A stretch of 5,199 nucleotides of DNA from Candidatus Competibacteraceae bacterium (lineage in GTDB: Bacteria; Pseudomonadota; Gammaproteobacteria; Competibacterales; Competibacteraceae). The stretch lies in NCBI GenBank assembly GCA_020445005.1, contig JAGRHM010000242.1:1-5199 (forward strand). Reading direction: 5' to 3'. Positions 1 through 5,199 of the stretch are shown here, piece by piece (position 1 is the first letter of the stretch; each line of letters begins with the position of its first letter). The position numbers and the translations under genes were made by a program. Below the pieces are notes generated by a model, which saw nothing but the letters and a program-made list of their open reading frames with translations, was not told the DNA's origin and did not search any database.

Positions 1-19
1 GAAAGAGGCAGGGGGGATT

Positions 20-1103
20 TTGGCCATTCGTCTCGATGCCCACGAACTGGTCGCGGTGCTGAAAATGACCCCGGCGCGTCAGAACATCATGGTGGTCGGC
101 AAGCATGGCATTGGCAAATCCGAACTGATTCGCGACGTTTGCATGCAGCAGGGTTTGCCAGTCGAATGCTTCTTCCTGGGCCAGATGAGCGACCCCGGCG
201 ATCTGATCAGGTTGATGCACAAGGACGAACAGACCGGGCATTCCGTGTTTCTGCCGCCTTACTGGTGGCCGCTAAGTCAGGAACCGATTGTCCTGTTTCT
301 CGACGAACTCAACCGGGCGCGGCCCGAAATCCTCCAGGCGGTTTACGATCTGGCGCTGAACCGACGACTAGCCGGCAAAACCCTGCCGCCGGGCAGTCGG
401 GTGGTTGCCGCGATTAACCACGGTGATGAGTATCAGTTGACCGAACTCGATCCAGCTCTGGTGTTACGCTTCAATCTTTACGAGTTCGTCCCGACCGTCG
501 AGGACTGGCTGCTGTGGGCTAGAACGAAGGATCTGGATAGCCGGGTGATTGACTTTATCCACGAGCAGCCGTTTCATCTGGACGGGGCGCGCACCACCGA
601 GAATCTGGCGGGCTTTTCCGATCTGGCCAAAACGCCGGATCGGCGCGCCTGGGTGCGGGTCGCCGAATTCATTCAGCCCCATGCGGCGCTGGACGGACTG
701 CACATCAAGGCCATCGCCGGCATGGTCGGCACGACGGCGGCCGTCGCGTTTCAGCAGTATCTCAGCGCCACCCGGCAGGGTGACCCCGGAACAGGTGCTG
801 CGGCATTGGCGCGAGCATCAAGCGCAAGTGAAGAAACTCGCCTTGCATGAACTGATTCAGCTCAATGAGCGCCTGCTGCTCTGGCTGCATGGTCTGGAGC
901 AACCGATCCCGGACGCCAAGACCCTGTTGAGCAATCTATTGGCCTATCTGAAGATGCTCAAAGCCGCCCGGCATAATGAGGCCCTGGCGCATTTCGCTTC
1001 ACTACTGGAGAACCCCAAGTTCGAGCGTGCCATGGCGATCTGTTCGGGATCGGTAGAGATTTTAACGCTGCTCACCGATTACATTGTCGGGATCAAAGGG
1101 TGA
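20..1103 (+). pseudogene. MoxR-like AAA+ ATPase, frameshifted
   Basis: This is a MoxR-family AAA+ ATPase; such proteins use ATP to remodel or activate targets together with a VWA-domain partner in the cytoplasm. Visible in the N-terminal frame: Walker A GKHGIGKS (residues 27-34), Walker B with D95-E96 in LFLDELNRA, sensor 1 Asn133 in VVAAIN, a likely arginine finger at R150 (LDPALVLRFN), and a sensor 2 region at TPDRRAW (about 206-211). The first frame runs to a stop at 850. The true C-terminus lies in another frame, from about 780 (VTPEQVLRHWREHQ) to the TGA at 1101-1103. Removing one G from 778-780 joins them into a protein of about 360 aa, normal for the family. The start is taken as TTG at 20 behind a purine-rich stretch (4-16); the frame stays open to the window edge, so an upstream start is possible. 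As written, the product keeps the AAA core but loses its helical C-terminal region. Family call firm; partner substrate unknown. Confidence 0.85.
778..780 (+). other. Frameshift site in the ATPase gene (GGG run)
   Basis: Upstream of this point the ATPase homology is in the frame starting at 20. From 780 onward the protein continues in the next frame (GTG ACC CCG GAA CAG, V-T-P-E-Q). Deleting one G from this GGG gives CAG GTG ACC (Q-V-T) and restores one continuous reading frame to 1103. A one-base gain in a short G run is the simplest explanation; a sequencing error cannot be excluded. Confidence 0.8.
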
Positions 1104-1104
1104 G
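1098..1104 (+). promoter_or_regulatory. Ribosome binding site deciding the VWA-gene start
   Basis: GGGTGAG, preceded by AAA, lies seven bases (counted from the GGG) before the ATG at 1108 and overlaps the stop codon of the ATPase gene. It favours ATG 1108 over the in-frame TTG at 1084, which has no comparable purine motif. The arrangement suggests translational coupling of the two genes. Confidence 0.6.
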
Positions 1105-1107
1105 CGC

Positions 1108-1812
1108 ATGGCCGCCGCGCCCTTGGCCCGTGAACGCATCGGGCGGATTCTGGAACGCTGGTTTCTAACCGAACCCTTGCTGTTTAGCCTGTGGAACGAT
1201 CATCGCGTGACCAGCGCCCCAGTGGCGACGATCCGGGTTGGGTCGGATGTGATTGCCTATAACCCGGAATTTATCGACCGGTTGACGCCGGCAGAACTGG
1301 AAGCGGTGATGCGCTGCGAGGCGGTGTGCATTCTGTTGAAGTATCCCTATTCGCGCCGACTGGTGCCCCCGCAAATCACCTGGCAGGCCAGCAACCTGAC
1401 TTTGCGTGAACATCTGGGAGCATTGCCGTTGCCATTGCCCTGGGCGGTGGACATCTTCGGCCACCACGATTACGACTACCAGTTTTACGAGTTCTATCAT
1501 CATCGTCTGCTGGAACAGGCCGCCTCGACTCCAGGTTCCTCCGCGCGGGTGGAGGCGGGCGGAGGTGGCGCGGGCGAACCGGGGCCTGCCTCAATGACCG
1601 GGGAAGATGAAGGAGAAGGGGGAGAGGTTGAATCGGCGTCGTCTCCTGCAACGGGGGGAGGCGCCGGCGGGGAGGCCACTCCCGATCTGCTCAACGACTA
1701 TGCTCATTCGCCCCGCGTCGGTCTGGAAAACACTCGGGACTGGGACGAAGACGATCTGTTCAGCGACCGCATCGACGAGCGGGTCACTGACGCGGAACTG
1801 AATCGGAGTTGA
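1108..1812 (+). CDS. N-terminal protease-like half of the VWA protein, as currently readable
   Basis: This is the 234-residue product that the sequence as written would encode from ATG 1108 to the TGA at 1810-1812. Residues 1-137 form the conserved domain, including YNPEFIDRLTPAELEAV (about 51-67) and the segment LPWAVDIFGHHDYDYQFYEFY. In related DUF2201 proteins the helix after NPEF typically carries a zinc-protease-like HExxH; here the corresponding stretch reads C70-E-A-V-C74, so a classical zinc-protease site is absent. Residues 138-191 are a low-complexity Gly/Ala/Ser/Glu linker. Residues 207-234 (NTRDWDEDDLFSDRIDERVT onward) are acidic and match the region that normally leads straight into the VWA part. 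The end is therefore a premature truncation. Whether a truncated protein has any activity cannot be told from the sequence. Confidence 0.6.
   Translation: MAAAPLARERIGRILERWFLTEPLLFSLWNDHRVTSAPVATIRVGSDVIAYNPEFIDRLTPAELEAVMRCEAVCILLKYPYSRRLVPPQITWQASNLTLREHLGALPLPLPWAVDIFGHHDYDYQFYEFYHHRLLEQAASTPGSSARVEAGGGGAGEPGPASMTGEDEGEGGEVESASSPATGGGAGGEATPDLLNDYAHSPRVGLENTRDWDEDDLFSDRIDERVTDAELNRS
1519..1680 (+). other. Low-complexity Gly/Ala/Ser/Glu linker coding region
   Basis: These bases encode about 54 residues made mostly of glycine, alanine, serine, proline and glutamate, with runs such as GGGGAGEPGP and EDEGEGGE. This is a flexible, probably disordered spacer between the protease-like domain and the acidic segment before the VWA domain. 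The DNA is correspondingly purine-rich and GC-rich on the + strand. Confidence 0.7.
1810..1812 (+). other. In-frame TGA interrupting the VWA gene
   Basis: The sequence reads LNRS-stop-GTLPGTIRLRVLANRQLRLDYR in one unchanged frame. From memory of the DUF2201 family, the conserved segment just before the VWA domain is W-G-S/T-hydrophobic-P-G, so this TGA sits at the Trp (TGG) position. A single G-to-A change explains it. TGA is a normal stop in this genome, as mutS and the ATPase gene both end with it. Reinitiation at GTG 1843 is possible, but no well-placed ribosome binding site precedes it. Confidence 0.7.
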
Positions 1813-2405
1813 GGAACGCTGCCGGGGACGATCCGCCTACGGGTGCTGGCCAATCGCCAGCTGCGCTTGGATTATCGCAGCGTGCTGCGCCTGTTCCATC
1901 GCTCGATCCTGTCGCGGCGGCGGCGTTTAACCCGCATGAAACCCAGCCGGCGTTACGGATTTCAGTATATGGGCAGCCGCTACGACTTTACCACCCGGCT
2001 GCTGGTGGCGGTGGATGTCAGCAGCTCGATGTCTAACGACGACATTCGCCTGGGTTTCTCGCTGGTCAACCGCTTTTTCCAGTACGGCATCGACAGCATC
2101 GACGCCATTGCCTTCAATACCGAGGTGCATGGCGAGGTGCTCAAGCGCGCGCGCGTCGGGAAATTGCGGTCACAGGACGCGGCGGCACGAATTCCAACGC
2201 GGTAATCGACTATGTCGACGCACATCCCGGCTATGACGGGGTCATTATTTTCACCGACGGCATCGCCCCGGCCCCGCGTCGGCCCCGCTCGCCGCGCATT
2301 CAGTTGCTCTGGGTGTTCATCGATGAAAAGCGCTATCAGGCCGGCGCCGCGCCGTTGCGTGCGCTGGGACGAGTGATGTTTCTCAAAAACAGCCTGCACC
2401 GATAG
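1813..2405 (+). pseudogene. VWA-like C-terminal half, frameshifted
   Basis: This is the downstream part of the VWA gene. It opens with GTLPGTIRLR and LDYRSVLRLFHRSILS, then the family-typical RLTRMKPSRRYGFQYMGSRY, and the first metal-binding (MIDAS) motif DxSxS as D-V-S-S-S at 2014-2028. The frame then goes to a stop at 2205, but the true sequence continues one frame over from about 2160 (EIAVTGRGGTNSNAVIDYV). The second MIDAS element, Thr in GGT, is at 2187-2189, and the third, Asp in FTDG, is at 2256-2258. The protein ends FLKNSLHR at the TAG 2403-2405. All metal-coordinating residues are therefore kept but split between two frames. Without repair no product would contain a whole VWA fold. 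Confidence 0.75.
2145..2160 (+). other. Frameshift zone: alternating GC repeat followed by GGG
   Basis: An 11-base alternating GC stretch (2145-2155) and a GGG (2158-2160) lie exactly where the VWA reading frame changes. Two single events would restore the frame. Losing one GC dinucleotide would give KRARREIAVTG. Adding one G to the GGG would give KRARVGEIAVTG. The sequence alone does not choose between them. Confidence 0.7.
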
Positions 2406-2435
2406 GATTGAGCTGACAAGTCTGGATGTGCGTCT
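2406..2435. other. Convergent intergenic gap, no clear terminator
   Basis: Thirty bases separate the stop of the VWA gene from the stop of mutS on the other strand. I looked for a hairpin followed by a T run in either direction and found only weak, mismatched pairing, so transcripts probably overlap at the 3' ends or end by another mechanism. Confidence 0.5.
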
Positions 2436-5024
2436 TCAAAGCAGTTTTTTCAACCGCTGCAATACCCCCAGTGCCTGCTCCGGATTCAGCGTTTCAGGAT
2501 CGAGATCGGCCAGCGCGGTAACGACGGGGTGAACGTCCGCGCCGAACAGGGACAGTTGCGGTTTTGCTTCCGAACGCGCCGGCAATTCCCGACGCAGCAT
2601 CTGCCGCTCCAGCAACCGCAACCGCTGGCGGGCTTGGTGAATCACCGCCGCCGGCACGCCCGCGAGAGCCGCGACTTGCAGGCCATAGCTGCGACTGGCC
2701 GGACCGTCTTGCACCCGGTGCAGAAACACGATGCTATCGCCGTGCTCCACAGCGTCCAAATGGACATTGGCGATGCCGGGGTGCTCCTCCGGCAGGCGGG
2801 TGAGTTCAAAGTAATGCGTAGCGAACAGGGTAAAAGCGCGCACCGTGCGGGCTAGATGGGCCGCGCAAGCCCAGGCCAGCGCCAGCCCGTCAAAGGTGCT
2901 GGTGCCGCGTCCGATTTCGTCAATCAGCACCAGACTGTGTGGCGTGGCGTTGTGCAGGATGTTGGCCGCCTCGCTCATTTCCACCATGAATGTCGAGCGC
3001 CCGCCGGCCAAATCATCAGATGCGCCGATGCGGGTGAAAATGCGGTCGATGGGGCCGATCACCGCACGTTCGGCAGGGACGAAACCGCCCAGATGCGCTA
3101 GCAACACGATCAGGGCAGTCTGGCGCATGAAGGTCGACTTCCCCCCCAAATTTGGACCTGTAACGATTAGCATCCGGCGTTGTTCTGGTTCCAGATATAA
3201 GTCGTTGGGGACAAACGGCTCGTCTAGCACCTGTTCGACGACAGGATGCCGCCCGGCGGTGATAGAGATGCCGGGTTGAACGACCAGTTCCGGGGCATTC
3301 CACTGCAAGGCGGCGGCGCGTTCCGCCAGATTGCTCAATACATCCAGTTCCGCCAAGGCAGCGGCGCTGGCTTGCAAGCCGGGCAACTGGACCCGCAGCT
3401 GCTCCAGCAATCCTTCGTACAATGCCTTTTCCCGCGCCAGCGCCCGCTCCTGAGCGTGCAGGGCTTTATGCTCGAATTCCTGCAATTCCGGGATGATGTA
3501 GCGCTCCGCGCCTTTCAGGGTCTGCCGGCGATGGTAATCCGGCGGCACGGCCTGGGACTGAGCGCGACTGACTTCGATGTAGTAACCATGCACCCGGTTG
3601 AAGCCGACCTTGAGGTTGGCGAGGCCGGTGCGCTGGCGTTCGCGGGCTTCGAGATCGATCAGGTATTGATCGGCGTGGTCGTTTAGCCCACGCAGTTCGT
3701 CCAGTTCGGCGTCGTAGCCGGACGCGATGACGCCGCCATCGCGGATGATTTGCGGGGGATTCTCGATGAGCGCGCGGTCAAGGAGGTCGCAGACTTCGGG
3801 ATGGGTTCCGGCGCGCTGGGCCAATTCCCGCAGCAGGGGCGCATCACAGACTTTCAGGAATTGTTGCAGGCCCGGCAGGCGACCGAGCGCATCGGCCAGA
3901 GTGGTTAAATCGCGGGGCCGGGCGGATTTCAGGGCGACCCGGGCGAGAATGCGTTCGACATCGCCAGTTCCGCGCAGCGCGCCACGCAGGTATTCGTAGC
4001 CGCCATTATCCAGCAGTTGCCGCAGGCTGGTGTGGCGCTGGCGCAGAAGGGCCTGGTCGCGCAGGGGCCGGTGCATCCAGCGCCGCAGCAGCCGTGCGCC
4101 CATCGGCGTTACGCAGCGGTCGAGGACGCCGAGGAGTGTGTGTTCCGACTGGCCGCTCAGGCTGTGCTCGAGTTCCAGATTGCGCCGACTGGCAGCGTCG
4201 AGAATGACGCTGTCCTCGTGGCGTTCGACGCGCAGGCCGGTGAGGTGAGGGAGCGCTGCCCGCTGAGTATCCTTGACGTATTGCAGCAGGCAGCCAGCAG
4301 CGGCGACTGCAATCGGTTGATCAGCGCAGCCAAAGCCGTCGAGATTGTGGACGGTGAACTGGCTACACAGCATTCGCGTGGCGCTGTCCCGGTCGAAATG
4401 CCAGGGTGCTTGCCGACGCAGGCCGGGATGGTCACGCCAAACGCCGGGCGGGGCGAAGTCTTCGGGAATGAGCAGTTCCGCTGGTTTCAGACGCTCCAGT
4501 TCGCTGAGCAGGGCAGTTTCGCTGTGCAGTTGGGTAAGGGTGAACCGGCCGCCGCTGAGGTCGAGGTGGGCGAGGCCGTAAGTGTTTTTGATCGGGTGCA
4601 GGGCGGCCAGTAAGTTGTCGCGACGTTCGTCGAGCAGGGCTTCGTCAGTCAAGGTGCCGGGGGTGACGATGCGGGTAACGCGGCGCTCGACCGGCCCCTT
4701 GCTGGTTGCGGGATCGCCGATTTGCTCGCAAATGGCGACGGATTGGCCGAACTTGACCAGTTTGGCCAGATAGTTTTCCACGGCGTGGAAGGGAACGCCG
4801 GCCATGGGGATGGGCGCGCCGGCGGACTGGCCGCGGGTAGTGAGGGTGATGTTGAGCAGCTCGGCGGCGCGCTGGGCGTCGGCGTAGAACAGTTCGTAGA
4901 AATCCCCCATGCGATAGAACAGCAGAATGTCGGGATGCTCGGCCTTGATGCGCAGATATTGCTGCATCATCGGGGTGTGTTGGGAGAGGTCGGGGGTGGG
5001 GGAGAGCGTTGCAGATTTTTTCAT
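2436..5024 (-). CDS. mutS: DNA mismatch repair protein MutS
   Basis: MutS recognises base mismatches and small insertion/deletion loops after replication and, with ATP, recruits MutL. The 862-residue protein is complete and near the 853 aa of E. coli MutS. Domains in order: mismatch recognition (about 17-130, with Phe42-X-Glu44 in GDFYELF), connector (about 137-265), lever/clamp (about 285-585), ATPase (about 590-805) and C-terminal tail. Walker A is GPNLGGKST at 623-631 (Lys629), Walker B Asp702-Glu703 in [10 protein letters not shown], followed by the signature region [14 protein letters not shown] at 823-827 is a consensus beta-clamp-binding motif, and the last residues ([15 protein letters not shown]) match the tetramerisation tail. 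The ATG at 5022-5024 is chosen because HTPMMQQYL falls about where it does in E. coli; the ribosome binding site is weak. No lesion was found. It is transcribed away from the right-end gene and converges on the MoxR/VWA operon. Confidence 0.98.
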   Translation of the reverse strand: MKKSATLSPTPDLSQHTPMMQQYLRIKAEHPDILLFYRMGDFYELFYADAQRAAELLNITLTTRGQSAGAPIPMAGVPFHAVENYLAKLVKFGQSVAICEQIGDPATSKGPVERRVTRIVTPGTLTDEALLDERRDNLLAALHPIKNTYGLAHLDLSGGRFTLTQLHSETALLSELERLKPAELLIPEDFAPPGVWRDHPGLRRQAPWHFDRDSATRMLCSQFTVHNLDGFGCADQPIAVAAAGCLLQYVKDTQRAALPHLTGLRVERHEDSVILDAASRRNLELEHSLSGQSEHTLLGVLDRCVTPMGARLLRRWMHRPLRDQALLRQRHTSLRQLLDNGGYEYLRGALRGTGDVERILARVALKSARPRDLTTLADALGRLPGLQQFLKVCDAPLLRELAQRAGTHPEVCDLLDRALIENPPQIIRDGGVIASGYDAELDELRGLNDHADQYLIDLEARERQRTGLANLKVGFNRVHGYYIEVSRAQSQAVPPDYHRRQTLKGAERYIIPELQEFEHKALHAQERALAREKALYEGLLEQLRVQLPGLQASAAALAELDVLSNLAERAAALQWNAPELVVQPGISITAGRHPVVEQVLDEPFVPNDLYLEPEQRRMLIVTGPNLGGKSTFMRQTALIVLLAHLGGFVPAERAVIGPIDRIFTRIGASDDLAGGRSTFMVEMSEAANILHNATPHSLVLIDEIGRGTSTFDGLALAWACAAHLARTVRAFTLFATHYFELTRLPEEHPGIANVHLDAVEHGDSIVFLHRVQDGPASRSYGLQVAALAGVPAAVIHQARQRLRLLERQMLRRELPARSEAKPQLSLFGADVHPVVTALADLDPETLNPEQALGVLQRLKKLL
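3141..3147 (-). repeat. G7 homopolymer within the MutS Walker A codons
   Basis: On the coding strand the codons TTG GGG GGG AAG (Leu-Gly-Gly-Lys of the Walker A loop) make an unbroken run of seven G, seen as seven C on the + strand. It is the longest G/C homopolymer I noticed in the window. A one-base slip here would truncate MutS at its ATPase site. Confidence 0.9.
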
Positions 5025-5030
5025 GAGTGC

Positions 5031-5056
5031 AACCGAGGTAAGCAGTCGGTTTTTTT
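5031..5056 (+). other. Hairpin plus T7 run next to the mutS start
   Basis: AACCGA (5031-5036) and TCGGTT (5046-5051) form a perfect six-base-pair stem with a nine-base loop, and the T run continues to 5056. On the + strand it looks like a small intrinsic terminator that would stop transcription entering mutS antisense. In the mutS mRNA the same stem ends six bases before the ATG, covering the position where a ribosome binding site should be. The stem is short, so either role is tentative. Confidence 0.35.
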
Positions 5057-5111
5057 AGAGGGTCTGAATTGAAGCAATCGCTGTTCAATGCGAGCTTGGA
5101 GGACGGATCGG

Positions 5112-5140
5112 TAGTGTTCTGGACTTGAAGTTTATATAAT
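5112..5140 (+). promoter_or_regulatory. Candidate promoter for the right-end gene
   Basis: A perfect consensus -10 box TATAAT lies at 5135-5140, which would place the transcription start near 5147 and give a leader of about 40 bases. The -35 position at 17-base spacing (5112-5117, TAGTGT) is a poor match, so the promoter may need an activator. The nearby TTGAAG at 5125-5130 is too close to pair with this -10 box. Confidence 0.45.
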
Positions 5141-5164
5141 ACCTTATCGAAATTTGATTGAAAA
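5136..5164 (-). promoter_or_regulatory. Candidate sigma70 promoter for mutS
   Basis: On the - strand, TTTTCA (5159-5164, four of six consensus bases) and TATTAT (5136-5141, five of six) are separated by exactly 17 bases. Transcription would begin near 5129, leaving a leader of about 105 bases before the mutS ATG. This is a pattern match by eye only. Confidence 0.5.
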
Positions 5165-5173
5165 TAATTTTAT

Positions 5174-5179
5174 GAGGAG
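5174..5179 (+). promoter_or_regulatory. Strong ribosome binding site for the right-end gene
   Basis: GAGGAG ends seven bases before the ATG at 5187, near-ideal spacing. It selects ATG 5187 over the in-frame ATG at 5172, which overlaps the site and has no upstream purine motif of its own. Confidence 0.7.
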
Positions 5180-5186
5180 TCTCAAA

Positions 5187-5199
5187 ATGGTTTTAATTC
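5187..5199 (+). CDS. Start of an unidentified gene, cut by the window edge
   Basis: Only four codons are visible (ATG GTT TTA ATT, M-V-L-I). They follow a strong ribosome binding site and a consensus -10 box, so a real gene very likely begins here, divergent from mutS. The codons are AT-rich, unlike the rest of the window, but four codons are too few to judge composition or identity. No function can be assigned. Confidence 0.6.

Larger units (their letters stand above)
1108..2405 (+). pseudogene. DUF2201-type protease-like/VWA protein, disrupted twice
   Basis: Read across its two lesions this gene gives a protein of about 431 aa: an N-terminal domain related to the putative metallopeptidase part of DUF2201 proteins, an acidic and glycine-rich linker, and a C-terminal VWA-like domain. 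It starts four bases after the ATPase stop, so the two form one operon. MoxR ATPases are typically paired with VWA proteins that act as their adaptors, as in RavA/ViaA and NorQ/NorD; the same role is inferred here. The frame is stopped by TGA at 1810-1812, resumes in the same frame, then shifts at about 2145-2160 and ends at TAG 2403-2405. Family-like sequence is continuous through both breaks, which argues against two or three separate natural genes. An intact version would be a soluble cytoplasmic protein: no signal peptide or membrane helix is seen. The broken state may be real decay or base-calling error. Confidence 0.8.
5025..5186. promoter_or_regulatory. Divergent intergenic region between mutS and the right-end gene
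   Basis: These 162 bases lie between the mutS ATG and the start of the gene at 5187. The half nearer the right end (about 5125-5186) is markedly AT-rich compared with the coding DNA, as expected for promoters. It holds candidate promoters in both directions, a hairpin with a T run beside mutS, and a further imperfectly supported inverted repeat (ATTGAA at 5068-5073 with TTCAAT at 5084-5089). No RNA gene or operator of a known regulator was recognised. Confidence 0.7.

Noticed and set aside
549..779. The upstream part of the frame that carries the ATPase C-terminus
   Set aside because: Before about 780 this frame is a Ser/Arg/Pro-rich shadow of the ATPase; only the part from about 780 to 1103 is genuine.
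1810..1860. Selenocysteine at the in-frame TGA
   Set aside because: No convincing bacterial SECIS-like stem-loop follows the TGA, and the position fits a Trp codon changed by one base.
1809..2036. A 75-codon open frame beginning at the premature stop of the VWA gene
   Set aside because: Homology to the VWA family is in the other frame across the same bases, so this is a shadow.
2411..2450. A terminator after the VWA gene ending in the T6 run at the mutS 3' end
   Set aside because: The only pairing before the T run (around AAGTC and GTCTT) is short and mismatched, and the T run is part of mutS coding sequence.
4017..4613. A 198-codon open frame on the + strand inside mutS
   Set aside because: It lies wholly antisense to conserved mutS codons, resembles no protein I recognise, and is the kind of open frame expected in GC-rich DNA.
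4645..5088. A 147-codon open frame on the - strand beginning in the mutS leader
   Set aside because: It starts with TTG without a ribosome binding site and, past the leader, is mutS read in a different frame (Arg/Pro/His-rich shadow).
5125..5150. A promoter made of TTGAAG (5125-5130) and a downstream -10 box
   Set aside because: No acceptable -10 sequence occurs at 16-18 base spacing; the consensus TATAAT is only four bases away.

Overview
The window looks like a GC-rich gammaproteobacterial chromosome. The basis is the intact MutS, whose sequence matches the E. coli-type protein almost motif by motif, plus dense coding and standard stop codons (mutS itself ends in TGA). I cannot name the genus from the sequence.

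Left part (20-2405, + strand): a two-gene operon of the MoxR-ATPase / VWA-protein kind. The first gene encodes a MoxR-like AAA+ ATPase. Four bases after its stop comes a gene for a two-domain protein: an N-terminal domain resembling a metallopeptidase and a C-terminal VWA-like (DUF2201-type) domain. Both genes are broken as written. The ATPase gene has a one-base frameshift at a GGG run (778-780). The VWA gene has a TGA (1810-1812) where the family appears to carry Trp, and a second frameshift near a GC repeat and GGG run (2145-2160). Homology continues smoothly across all three lesions, so they are recent mutations or base-calling errors, not gene boundaries. If intact, the two proteins would be expected to form an ATP-driven chaperone or remodelling pair, as in RavA/ViaA, CbbQ/CbbO and NorQ/NorD. 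The substrate cannot be read from this window.

Right part (2436-5024, - strand): a complete mutS (862 aa), convergent with the operon and separated from it by 30 bases. It has the mismatch-binding Phe-X-Glu, Walker A and B, and a perfect beta-clamp-binding QLSLF near the C-terminus. Its Walker A codons contain a run of seven G.

Right end (5025-5199): a 162-base AT-rich divergent intergenic region with overlapping sigma70-like -10 boxes facing both ways, a small hairpin next to the mutS start codon, and a strong ribosome binding site before the first codons of a gene that leaves the window.

No RNA genes, CRISPR arrays, insertion sequences or attachment sites were seen. The most interesting points are the triple lesion in the MoxR/VWA operon beside an intact mutS, the His-to-Cys change in the protease-like motif, and the G7 run inside the MutS Walker A.
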